This document shows positions 45,910 to 54,651 of a stretch of 64,000 nt of DNA, one piece after another. Below the pieces are notes generated by a model. It worked only from the letters and a program-made list of their open reading frames with translations. It did no database searches and was not told the DNA's origin. The stretch is from Lachnoclostridium sp. (GTDB taxonomy: Bacteria > Bacillota > Clostridia > Lachnospirales > Lachnospiraceae). The stretch lies in NCBI GenBank assembly GCA_023665475.1, contig JAMPEB010000007.1, positions 53,495-117,494 on the forward strand. Direction: 5' to 3'. Made by a program: the position numbers and the translations under genes. Position 1 is the first letter of the stretch, and each line of letters starts with the position of its first letter.

Positions 45910-46779
45910 ATGAAAGGCATTATCCTTGCCGGAGGTTCCGGGACAAGACTGTATCCGTTAACAAGAGCGATTTCCAAGCAGATTATGCCGGTATACGATA
46001 AACCAATGATATATTATCCGTTATCCACATTGATGCTGGCGGGAATCCGTGAAATATTGATTATTTCAACCCCGCGGGATTTACCTGTTTTCAAGGAGCT
46101 TCTGGGCGACGGCAGCCAGATCGGAATGGAAATTTCCTACGCCGTGCAGGAGACGCCGAGAGGGCTTGCGGACGCTTTTATCATAGGAGCGGATTTTATA
46201 GGGAATGACAGAGTGGCTTTGGTGCTCGGGGACAATATTTTTTATGGGCAGAGCTTTTCACGGGTGTTAAAAGAAGTGGCATCCAGAGAGAAAGGCGCCA
46301 CTATTTTCGGTTATTATGTGCGTGACCCCAGAGAATACGGGGTGGTGGAATTTGACGGGAACGGGAAAGCTCTTTCCATTGAGGAGAAACCGGAGAAGCC
46401 CAAGAGTAATTATGCAGTGCCCGGACTGTATTTTTATGATAATGATGTGGTGGAGATTGCAAGGAATGTAAAACCTTCCGCCAGAGGAGAAATCGAGATT
46501 ACCAGCATCAATAACGAATATCTGCACAGGGGAAGTCTTTATGTGGAGACCTTGGGTCGCGGATTCGCGTGGCTGGATACAGGCAATCATGACGCTCTTT
46601 TGGATGCGGCGGATTTCGTGGCGGCTTTTCAGAAGAGACAGGGGCTGTACATTTCCTGCATAGAGGAGATAGCCTACAGAAGGGGATTTATTGACAAAGA
46701 GCAGTTATTGCGGCTTGCGGAACCTTTAATGAAAACAAATTACGGAAAATATTTAGTAGAGGTAGCAGATGGACTCTAA
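45910..46779 (+). CDS. rmlA: Glucose-1-phosphate thymidylyltransferase RmlA
   Basis: First enzyme of the dTDP-sugar pathway; 289 residues. The nucleotide-binding [34 protein letters not shown] and the late [13 protein letters not shown] motifs are those of RmlA. AGGAAGG precedes the ATG. Its last 11 bases overlap the start of the GH25 gene, so a muramidase is translationally tied to sugar-nucleotide synthesis. Confidence 0.94.
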   Translation: MKGIILAGGSGTRLYPLTRAISKQIMPVYDKPMIYYPLSTLMLAGIREILIISTPRDLPVFKELLGDGSQIGMEISYAVQETPRGLADAFIIGADFIGNDRVALVLGDNIFYGQSFSRVLKEVASREKGATIFGYYVRDPREYGVVEFDGNGKALSIEEKPEKPKSNYAVPGLYFYDNDVVEIARNVKPSARGEIEITSINNEYLHRGSLYVETLGRGFAWLDTGNHDALLDAADFVAAFQKRQGLYISCIEEIAYRRGFIDKEQLLRLAEPLMKTNYGKYLVEVADGL

Positions 46780-48025
46780 GTTGCAAAGATTGACAATATT
46801 GGGCTCGGTTGGCGTTATCCTGTTGGTGTCGATTCTGGTATTCTATACCAATTCCGACAAAATCGGGAAAAATCAGCAGGGAGGCGATTCCTCTCAGGAA
46901 ACGGGGACAATACAGGATGGCGCTCAAAGCTCCGGCGGTCAGCTCAGTAATGATTTGTCTGCATTTCTGAAGGACAGTTCTTTCTTTGACCCGGAAATCA
47001 ATCCATTGCTGGAAGCGGCAAAGAATCAGGCAAACAGGCTCTCTTTGATGGTTACTTCCATCGAAAAGGACTTGCGTGTCCAGATTGTAAACACGGAGGG
47101 TAATCCAGTAACGGGAGAAAGCTTTTTTGTGAAATTGGACGGTCTTGGCGAATACAAGGATTTGGACAAGGACGGCGTAATCTATATCGGGGATTTAAGC
47201 GCAGGAGAATATTATCTGCAGCTTCAGCCCATAGAAGGATATCGTGTGCCCGTGAATGAAACCAAGGTCCGGGTAAAGGACAAGGTGGAGTATCTGGCAA
47301 TAGAAGATATTTCCTTATTAATCAAGACTGAGGACGAGGTGGACGCCAAGGCGGAGGATACAAGGCAGCAGGACGCTCTTTCGGATGCGGACAGAAGTGA
47401 AATGCAGAATCTGCGTCCGACTACGGGAAATGCCCATGTGGGCATAGATGTATCCAAATGGAACGGAGACATTGACTGGGATAAGGTAAAGGCGGAAGGG
47501 GTGGAATTTGCCATTATCCGTGCCGGATACCGCGGCTCCGTGACAGGAAGCATCGTACAGGACCCCAAATTTGAGGACAACATGAAGGGCGCCACGGCGG
47601 CAGGAATCAAAGTCGGCGTATATTTCTTTACACAGGCGGTCAATGAGGTGGAGGCTGTGGAAGAGGCGTCGGCAGTGTTAAGGCTGGTCAGGGAGTATTC
47701 TTTGGATTACCCTATCTTTATCGATACGGAGGGCGCCGGAGGCAGCGGCAGGGCGGATTCTCTGGACAAGGAGACGAGAACCTTGGTTTGTGAAGCATTC
47801 TGCCGTACCGTAAGCAATGCAGGCATCAGAGGGGGAGTTTATGCAAGCCGCAACTGGTATAATAATAATCTGGATATGAACAGACTGGATGCTTATTATA
47901 TCTGGCTGGCGGAGTACCGCAGCACTCCTCTGTATCAGGGATACTATCAGATGTGGCAGCATACCTCCAAGGGTAAGGTAGACGGCATCAAGGGAAATGT
48001 AGATTTGGATATCGCTTATTATTAA
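46769..48025 (+). CDS. Membrane-anchored GH25 muramidase, short paralogue
   Basis: Protein of 418 residues. One N-terminal helix (about 8-25) is followed by a Ser/Gln-rich linker, a SpaA-like beta domain (about 90-175) and a C-terminal GH25 domain from about 220 ([14 protein letters not shown], then IFIDTEG with the catalytic acids, and DMWQ-like [10 protein letters not shown]). It shares the SpaA-GH25 layout and sequence with the gene at 41117 but lacks the tyrosine repeats and Big2 domains. It lies between rmlA and rmlC, so it may open the wall for the polymer made here. Confidence 0.88.
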   Translation: MDSKLQRLTILGSVGVILLVSILVFYTNSDKIGKNQQGGDSSQETGTIQDGAQSSGGQLSNDLSAFLKDSSFFDPEINPLLEAAKNQANRLSLMVTSIEKDLRVQIVNTEGNPVTGESFFVKLDGLGEYKDLDKDGVIYIGDLSAGEYYLQLQPIEGYRVPVNETKVRVKDKVEYLAIEDISLLIKTEDEVDAKAEDTRQQDALSDADRSEMQNLRPTTGNAHVGIDVSKWNGDIDWDKVKAEGVEFAIIRAGYRGSVTGSIVQDPKFEDNMKGATAAGIKVGVYFFTQAVNEVEAVEEASAVLRLVREYSLDYPIFIDTEGAGGSGRADSLDKETRTLVCEAFCRTVSNAGIRGGVYASRNWYNNNLDMNRLDAYYIWLAEYRSTPLYQGYYQMWQHTSKGKVDGIKGNVDLDIAYY

Positions 48026-48069
48026 ATGACGGGGCATAGTCTGTTTATGCCGGAAAGGATGGGACGACA

Positions 48070-48621
48070 ATGGGAAAGATAACGGTGGAGACCTGTGAGA
48101 TAGAGGGGCTTAAGATTATAACTCCCGAGGTGAGAGGGGATGCCAGAGGATATTTTATGGAAACCTATCAATATGAGGATTATAAGGCGGCGGGAATTCC
48201 GGAGATTTTCGTTCAGGACAACCAGTCCGCTTCCAAAAAAGGAGTGCTGAGAGGGCTGCATTTCCAGATACAGTTTCCACAGGACAAGCTGGTGAGGGTC
48301 ATTCGCGGCGAGGTGTTTGATGTGGCGGTGGATTTGCGGAAGGGCTCTTCCACATACGGAAAATGGTTTGGCGTGCTTTTGTCCGAGGAGAACAAGAAAC
48401 AGTTCTTTGTGCCCAAAAACTTTGCCCATGGCTTTCTGGTGCTGTCCGACTATGCAGAATTTTTCTATAAATGCACGGAGTTTTATCATCCCGGAGATGA
48501 GGGAGGAATCATGTATAATGACCCGGATATCGGGGTGGAATGGCCGATTCCGGAAGGAACGGAACTGATTTTGTCCGAGAGGGACACCAAGTGGGGAGGA
48601 CTCAAAGAACTATGTTTTTAA
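48070..48621 (+). CDS. rmlC: dTDP-4-dehydrorhamnose 3,5-epimerase RmlC
   Basis: Cupin enzyme of 183 residues. The catalytic RGLHFQ is near 63-68, with DNQSASKKGVLRG before it and FAHGFLVLSDYAEFFYK after it; all are typical of RmlC. It makes dTDP-4-keto-rhamnose. No rmlD reductase gene was seen in the window, so dTDP-rhamnose synthesis needs a gene elsewhere. Confidence 0.93.
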   Translation: MGKITVETCEIEGLKIITPEVRGDARGYFMETYQYEDYKAAGIPEIFVQDNQSASKKGVLRGLHFQIQFPQDKLVRVIRGEVFDVAVDLRKGSSTYGKWFGVLLSEENKKQFFVPKNFAHGFLVLSDYAEFFYKCTEFYHPGDEGGIMYNDPDIGVEWPIPEGTELILSERDTKWGGLKELCF

Positions 48622-48678
48622 AGACCTGCGTTTTTAAAGAATTGCGGTAAATGATAACAGATTGGATGAAGGACCGGT

Positions 48679-49677
48679 ATGGAAAACACAACTGGCATAC
48701 ACAAACTGAATAAAAAGACAGTTATCACAGTGTTTATGCTTCTGGCATTGACGGTGGCGGTCATCATCCTTGTCCACGATAATCCGGGGGCCGACCCCGG
48801 GCAGGAGATTACCAAGAAACTGGCGTCCTGCATGGGTATACTCGCCGCCTGTGTTATTTTTTACAAGTGGTATGACAAATTCATGGTACTTCCGGCGGAA
48901 TTGTATCAAAACAGGCATCTTATCTGGAAGCTTGCCAAGAATGATTTTAAGAAGCGCTATGCAGGCTCATACATGGGAGCGGTGTGGGCGATGATGCAGC
49001 CTGTGGTGACGATTGCCATGTATTATATAGTGTTCGGAATTATTTTTCCGAACCAGAGGGAAAGCGGGGATGTGCCCTTTGTACTGTTTTTGACGGCGGG
49101 GCTAGTGCCGTGGTTTTATTTTAACGAGGCGTGGAATAATGGTACCAATGCGCTGTTGGAATATGATTACCTTGTGAAGAAGGTAGTGTTTAAAATCAGT
49201 ATTCTGCCCATTATCAAGGTAATCGCAGCAACTTTTATCCATGTCTTTTTTGCCATGGTTCTTTTGCTTGTGGCAATAGGCTATGGCTATTATCCAAGTA
49301 TTTATACCATACAAATCGTATATTACAGCGCCTGTCTGTTTATTTTTGTGTTGGGACTGAGCTATATCACCTGTGCGGTCGTCGTATTTTTCAGGGATTT
49401 GTCTCAGATTATCAATATCGTGTTACAGCTCGGCATGTGGGCGACTCCCATTTTGTGGGATATTAACGCCATCAAGGCGCAATGGGCAGTGACGATTCTC
49501 AAGCTGAATCCTCTGGTATATATTGTAAACGGCTATCGAAGCGCCATTTATGAACGGGAATGGTTTTTTCAGGACTTTTTTTCCACGATGTACTTCTGGC
49601 TGGTGACAGTGGCGCTGTTTGGTCTGGGGGCATTGATTTTTAAGCGGTTGAAGGTGCATTTTGCGGATGTACTGTAA
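48679..49677 (+). CDS. ABC-2 polysaccharide export permease (Wzm/TagG type)
   Basis: Membrane half of a polymer exporter, 332 residues. The ABC-2 domain starts near 80 (LAKNDFKKRYAGSYMGAVWAMMQP) and has six helices with the usual ATPILWD segment late. An extra N-terminal part with two helices (about 14-32 and 49-63) precedes it, which is longer than most Wzm proteins. The ATPase partner Wzt is encoded two genes downstream, with a membrane protein gene in between. Confidence 0.86.
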   Translation: MENTTGIHKLNKKTVITVFMLLALTVAVIILVHDNPGADPGQEITKKLASCMGILAACVIFYKWYDKFMVLPAELYQNRHLIWKLAKNDFKKRYAGSYMGAVWAMMQPVVTIAMYYIVFGIIFPNQRESGDVPFVLFLTAGLVPWFYFNEAWNNGTNALLEYDYLVKKVVFKISILPIIKVIAATFIHVFFAMVLLLVAIGYGYYPSIYTIQIVYYSACLFIFVLGLSYITCAVVVFFRDLSQIINIVLQLGMWATPILWDINAIKAQWAVTILKLNPLVYIVNGYRSAIYEREWFFQDFFSTMYFWLVTVALFGLGALIFKRLKVHFADVL

Positions 49678-49698
49678 ATATGGGAAGGCAGCGTTTTG

Positions 49699-51219
49699 GT
49701 GAAGATGGATAGGAAGAAAATAGTTACATGGAAGCCGGCTTTACGGGTGGTGAATATAGGCGCGGTGATTGCGTTTTTGCTTTTGCTGATTCCCCTGCTT
49801 CGGCTTGCGGCGTATGCCGTTCCGTGGTATGATGATTTTAATTATGGCAGTTTTGCCAAGGCGGCTATGGCGGGAGAGCCGGGTATAGGAGGAGCCTTGA
49901 AGGGGGCGTGGGAGTGTGCCAGAGTGCAATGGTTTGCATGGCAGGGAACCTTTTCCTCCGCCTTTTTTATGGCAATAACACCTGTTATTTGGGAAGAATC
50001 CCGATATTTTCTGGGACCGGTTTTTTTGATACTCCTTCTTGCGGTATCGGTGTTTCTTTTAACCGGCGCGCTGACTGGAAATGTCCTTCATGTGGATGCA
50101 GGGACATCCTTAAGCCCGCAGATTATTTCCGTAATCATGGTGATTGAGCTGATTTATACGGCGCAGCAGGGCTTTTATTGGTATAACGGCGGAGTGCATT
50201 ATGTGGGAATGCATTCCTTTTGCATGTTGCTCATTGCGGTATTGGTCAAGTTGTGGGGGCAAAAGTCCATAAAGAGTGTAAAGGGAATCCTGCTTATAGC
50301 GCTCAGTATGTCGGGGGCTTTGCTTGCGGGAGGAAGTAATTATGTCACCGCCCTGCAGGGACTGATAGTTCTCTGTATCATAGGGGGCCTGGCATTTGTG
50401 ACGGAAAAGAAAAAGATTCTGCGCTATCTCCCGGCGGCTGGGGTGTATGCTTTTGCCTTTTATAAAAATGTATCGGCTCCCGGCAACCAGGTAAGGGCGG
50501 CTTCTTATGAGGGTTGGGGCTATTCACCCGTGCAGGCGGTTTTGCGGTCTTTTTCGGAAGCTTTTCGCCACTCTTGGCTGTTTACGGGATGGATAACGGT
50601 GGCATTTTTGGTTTTGCTGCTGCCTCTGATATGGCATATGGTAGGAAAAAGCAGTTTTGCTTTCAAGCTTCCGGGGCTTGTGCTTGTAGGATCTTTTTGC
50701 CTGTATGCCACAGGCTTTACGCCAAGTTTGTATTCCATGGGGCATGCCGGTCTTAGCAGAACCTTAAACGCGGTAAAGATTACCTGGCAGATATTGTTGT
50801 TGATCAATGAAGTGTATTGGTTGGGATGGTTAAAAAGGATTTTGGAGAGAAGGGGTAAGTACGCTCCAAAGAACGGTATAGCGGTCTGGTGGTTCTATGT
50901 GCTGGTGGGAGCCGCCATGTTTGTGATTTTCCAGCGCTCCCCCAATCAGGCAGGCTGTTATTCCTCATATGGGGCATACTATTATCTGCATAGGGGAGAA
51001 GCGGTTCAGTTTTATGCCGAATACCGGGAGAGATTGGAACTTTTGCACAGTGATGAGAAAGATATCGTGTTTGCCCCCTATCAGTGCAGACCATGGTTTT
51101 TGTGCATGGGGGATTTGGATGAGAATCCGGATGCGGAGGAAAATCAGTCCGTGGCTGCATGGTACGATAAGGACTCTGTGGTTGTGAAAAATACGGAAAA
51201 CGAAAACATGCGGCAGTAA
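49699..51219 (+). CDS. Polytopic membrane protein resembling DUF6056
   Basis: Protein of about 506 residues with 11-12 helices and a short soluble C-terminus. The first loop carries PWYDDFNYGSFAK and then WFAWQGTFSSAFFM and FYWYNGGVHYVG, patterns of the DUF6056 family of GT-C-like proteins. The GTG at 49699 is about 10 bases after GGGAAGG; TTG 49696 and ATG 49705 are alternatives. It lies between the exporter permease and its ATPase, so it may decorate the polymer being exported. Confidence 0.68.
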   Translation: MKMDRKKIVTWKPALRVVNIGAVIAFLLLLIPLLRLAAYAVPWYDDFNYGSFAKAAMAGEPGIGGALKGAWECARVQWFAWQGTFSSAFFMAITPVIWEESRYFLGPVFLILLLAVSVFLLTGALTGNVLHVDAGTSLSPQIISVIMVIELIYTAQQGFYWYNGGVHYVGMHSFCMLLIAVLVKLWGQKSIKSVKGILLIALSMSGALLAGGSNYVTALQGLIVLCIIGGLAFVTEKKKILRYLPAAGVYAFAFYKNVSAPGNQVRAASYEGWGYSPVQAVLRSFSEAFRHSWLFTGWITVAFLVLLLPLIWHMVGKSSFAFKLPGLVLVGSFCLYATGFTPSLYSMGHAGLSRTLNAVKITWQILLLINEVYWLGWLKRILERRGKYAPKNGIAVWWFYVLVGAAMFVIFQRSPNQAGCYSSYGAYYYLHRGEAVQFYAEYRERLELLHSDEKDIVFAPYQCRPWFLCMGDLDENPDAEENQSVAAWYDKDSVVVKNTENENMRQ

Positions 51220-51243
51220 ACTGCTCTGACATGGAGGAATAGC

Positions 51244-52536
51244 ATGCAGGACAAGGATAAGGGAAAAATCGCCATTCAGGTAAGCGAAGTGCAGAAAATC
51301 TATAAGCTCTATGACAAGCCGAAGGACCGTATCAAGGATGCTTTCGGTTTGGGAAAAAAGCAGTTATATAAGCTGCATTATGCCCTGCAGGATGTGAATA
51401 TGAGTATCTGTAAAGGGGAAACCGTGGGCATTATCGGCACGAACGGTTCCGGCAAGTCCACTCTTTTAAAGATTGTCACGGGTGTATTAAATCCCACAAA
51501 GGGCGAAGTTCTGGTGGACGGGCGCATCTCGGCGCTGTTGGAGCTGGGAGCGGGTTTTAATCAGGAGTATAACGGCATTGAGAATATCTACTTAAACGGC
51601 ACTATGATGGGATTTTCCGAAAAGGAAATCGATGAAAAGCTTCCTGCGATACTTGAGTTTGCGGATATCGGTGATTATGTATATCAACCGGTAAAAACCT
51701 ATTCCAGCGGTATGTTTGTACGGCTGGCATTTGCCGTTGCCATTAATATAGACCCGGAAATCCTCATCGTGGATGAAGCTTTATCCGTGGGAGATGTATT
51801 CTTTCAGGCAAAATGCTATCATAAGTTTGAAGAATTTAAAAAGATGGGTAAAACCATCGTTTTTGTGAGTCATGATTTGAGCAGCATCAGCAAATACTGT
51901 GACAGGGTTTATTTGTTAAATAAAGGCGTTATGCTGGGAGAGGGCGCACCCAAGGAAATGATAGACGCCTATAAGCGTGTGCTGGTGGGACAGTATGAGA
52001 TGCCGGAAAGTCAGGAGGACAGGCTTTTGGACGACCCCGGACTGCGGGAAGCCGCCAGAAAAGCTTTGGAGGGAGAAAATGGAAGCCTGAATCCCCAAAC
52101 GCTGGAATACGGCACAAATCAGGCACATATTGCGGAGTATTATGTGACGGACGAGCAGGGAGTGCGGACGGCGGCAGTGATGAAGGGAAGCAGCTTTACC
52201 CTGTACATGAGAGTGGAATTTAAGGAATCCCTTCCGGCTCCGATTTTTGCTTTTTCCGTTAAAAACGCAAAGGGTACGGAGATTACGGGAACCAATTCCA
52301 TGATTGAGAAAGCGTTTTTGGAAAGTGTGAAAGCCGGAGAGACAAAGGAAATTACTTTTACGCAGAAAATGAGCCTTCAAGGAGGCGAATATCTGCTTTC
52401 TCTGGGGGTTACGGGCTATAACGGCGATACCTTTGAAGTGTACCACAGGCTTTATGATGTGATGAGCCTGACGGTGATTTCCGACAAGGACACCGTGGGG
52501 TATTATGATATGGGTTCTGAGGTTACAGTAAAATAA
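51244..52536 (+). CDS. Polysaccharide ABC exporter ATPase with Wzt-type C-terminal binding domain
   Basis: ATPase of 430 residues that powers the Wzm-type permease. Walker A GTNGSGKST is at 65-73, the short signature TYSSGM follows, and Walker B is ILIVDEAL. After about residue 280 there is an extra domain of 140 residues rich in beta strands (HIAEYYVTDEQGVRT to LTVISD). In Wzt proteins this domain recognises the capped end of the finished chain. A methyltransferase-kinase that could make such a cap is encoded next. Confidence 0.88.
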   Translation: MQDKDKGKIAIQVSEVQKIYKLYDKPKDRIKDAFGLGKKQLYKLHYALQDVNMSICKGETVGIIGTNGSGKSTLLKIVTGVLNPTKGEVLVDGRISALLELGAGFNQEYNGIENIYLNGTMMGFSEKEIDEKLPAILEFADIGDYVYQPVKTYSSGMFVRLAFAVAINIDPEILIVDEALSVGDVFFQAKCYHKFEEFKKMGKTIVFVSHDLSSISKYCDRVYLLNKGVMLGEGAPKEMIDAYKRVLVGQYEMPESQEDRLLDDPGLREAARKALEGENGSLNPQTLEYGTNQAHIAEYYVTDEQGVRTAAVMKGSSFTLYMRVEFKESLPAPIFAFSVKNAKGTEITGTNSMIEKAFLESVKAGETKEITFTQKMSLQGGEYLLSLGVTGYNGDTFEVYHRLYDVMSLTVISDKDTVGYYDMGSEVTVK

Positions 52537-52570
52537 CAAGTGTTATTACGAGACAGTAAAGGAAAATTTC

Positions 52571-54637
52571 ATGCAGGAGAGAGAACAAATCGGAAAAGTG
52601 ACATTGGATTACGGCAGATATCCCGGGGAGGATTTTTATTGCGACGGTGATGTGGAGGATGAACTTCTGGGCATTGCCAGAGACTTTTCCGCAGTGGAAT
52701 ATGCCAAGGTGATAGAGGAGCGGAGAAGCTGGCCGGTTCTCTATCATTTGTCGGGACTGAGAGAGAATATTGCGGAATGGATTCCCATGGATAAGTCCGC
52801 CAAGGTGCTTGAGGTGGGCAGCGGCTGCGGAGCGGTTACGGGGGTTCTTGCGAAAAAAGCGGGAAGCGTAACCTGTGTGGATTTGTCCAAAAAGCGGAGC
52901 CTGATTAATGCCCACAGGCATAGCGAATGTGAAAATATAACGATTCATGTAGGGAATTTTAAGGATATTGAGCCGGATTTGCCAAAAGATTTTGACTATA
53001 TCTGCCTGATAGGAGTGTTTGAGTACGGTGTAAGTTATATCGGGGGAGAGACCCCTTTTGAGGATTTTTTAAGGATTCTCCTGCCCCATCTGGCAAAAGG
53101 AGGCAGAATCATCATTGCCATTGAGAACAAATACGGATTGAAATACTTTGCCGGGTGCAAGGAAGACCATTTGGGCACTTGGTTTTCCGGCATTGAGAAT
53201 TATGCGGAGGGAGACGGCGTCCGCACTTTCAGCAAAAAGGGACTTCAGAACATCTTTAACGCCTGCGGGGTAAAAGAGGCGCATTTTTATTATCCCTATC
53301 CGGACTATAAGTTTATGACTGCCCTGTACAGTGACGATTATCTGCCAAGAAAGGGCGAACTGTCCAATAATCTCAGAAATTTTGACAGGGACAGAATGCT
53401 TTTGTTTGACGAAAAAAACGCCTTTGACGGCATTGTGGAGGACGGGCTTTTTGACCTGTTTTCCAATTCCTTTTTGGTGGTTATCGGAAAAGATTTTGAT
53501 ATACAATATGAAAAATATTCCAATGACAGGGCGCCGGAATATGCCATCCGAACGGAAATCAGAAAGAACCCGGAGGGGGAGCTCTGCGTCAGAAAGTACC
53601 CCATGAGCGATGATGCGGCGGAACATATCAAAGAAATGGAGACGGCTTATCAGAAGCTGGTGGAAAGATATCGGGGCGGCAGACTGGAAATCAACCGTTG
53701 CGAGCTGATAGAGGATGAGAAGCAGACTTACATCCAATTTGAGTTTGTGGAAGGTACGCCTCTGTCCGAATTGATGGACCGGTGTCTGGAAAAGGATGAC
53801 CAGCAGGGGTTTCTTAAGCTTTTTGAGGAATATATGGAGAGAATCGGGTACAACGGTGAATCGCCCGTGGCGGATTATGATTTGATTTTTTCTAATATTC
53901 TGGTGAACGGGGATAAATGGACTTTAATTGATTATGAATGGACCTTCGGAAAGCAGATTGACGCCAGAGAATTGGCTTTTCGCGCCATCTATTGTTACAT
54001 CTTAGAGGATGAAAAAAGGAACAAGTTAAATCTTGATTTGATATTGGATAAATTAGAAGTTACGGAGGCGGAGGCTGAAGAGTTCCGGGAACAGGAGAGG
54101 GGCTTTCAGAGCTTTGTGTCCGGCAGACATATGGTGCTTGCCCAGATGAGGGAACTTATCGGCAACAGGGTGGCAGTGCCCCAGACATGGCTGGAAAAGT
54201 ATTGGGAGTCGGAAAAAATAAAACGCATCCAGATATACGAGGACAGGGGCGAAGGTTATAAAGAGGAGGAATCCTATCTGATACAGCCCCGATATGAGGA
54301 CGGCAGGACGGCGGAGCTTACCCTTAAGGTGGACGGAAATGTGAAAATGCTCCGCATTGACCCTGCATTTAACAGTTGTGCCGTAAAAATCCTAGAGCTT
54401 ACCTTTAATGAGGAACCGGTTCCGCTGGATAAAAAACATCTGTTATTAAATGGCAGGATTGCCAGACCGTCCACGATTGTATTTCCCACGGAGGACCCCA
54501 ACATTAACATTATGCTGGACAGTTTGTCGCCCAAGGCAGAAAATAAGCTGTCTGTCAAGATGGAGGTGTCGCTCCTGCCCTTGGGCGTGGCGCAGGAAAT
54601 TGCGGACGCGGTCAAGAGGCTTACGCCATTTTTTTAG
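52571..54637 (+). CDS. Fused methyltransferase-kinase, WbdD-like chain terminator candidate
   Basis: Soluble protein of 688 residues. A class I methyltransferase domain comes first (KVLEVGSGCGAVTG at 78-91, then VDLSKKR). A kinase-like domain follows: Lys342 in VRKYPM, Asp435 and Asn442 in ADYDLIFSNI, and the metal-binding Asp454 in LIDYEW. The C-terminal 140 residues are beta-rich. WbdD of E. coli O8/O9a has the same methyltransferase-then-kinase order and caps the O-antigen, and the cap is read by Wzt. Here it directly follows a Wzt with such a domain. The role is by analogy. Confidence 0.75.
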   Translation: MQEREQIGKVTLDYGRYPGEDFYCDGDVEDELLGIARDFSAVEYAKVIEERRSWPVLYHLSGLRENIAEWIPMDKSAKVLEVGSGCGAVTGVLAKKAGSVTCVDLSKKRSLINAHRHSECENITIHVGNFKDIEPDLPKDFDYICLIGVFEYGVSYIGGETPFEDFLRILLPHLAKGGRIIIAIENKYGLKYFAGCKEDHLGTWFSGIENYAEGDGVRTFSKKGLQNIFNACGVKEAHFYYPYPDYKFMTALYSDDYLPRKGELSNNLRNFDRDRMLLFDEKNAFDGIVEDGLFDLFSNSFLVVIGKDFDIQYEKYSNDRAPEYAIRTEIRKNPEGELCVRKYPMSDDAAEHIKEMETAYQKLVERYRGGRLEINRCELIEDEKQTYIQFEFVEGTPLSELMDRCLEKDDQQGFLKLFEEYMERIGYNGESPVADYDLIFSNILVNGDKWTLIDYEWTFGKQIDARELAFRAIYCYILEDEKRNKLNLDLILDKLEVTEAEAEEFREQERGFQSFVSGRHMVLAQMRELIGNRVAVPQTWLEKYWESEKIKRIQIYEDRGEGYKEEESYLIQPRYEDGRTAELTLKVDGNVKMLRIDPAFNSCAVKILELTFNEEPVPLDKKHLLLNGRIARPSTIVFPTEDPNINIMLDSLSPKAENKLSVKMEVSLLPLGVAQEIADAVKRLTPFF

Positions 54638-54651
54638 GAGGGAGAAATGAT

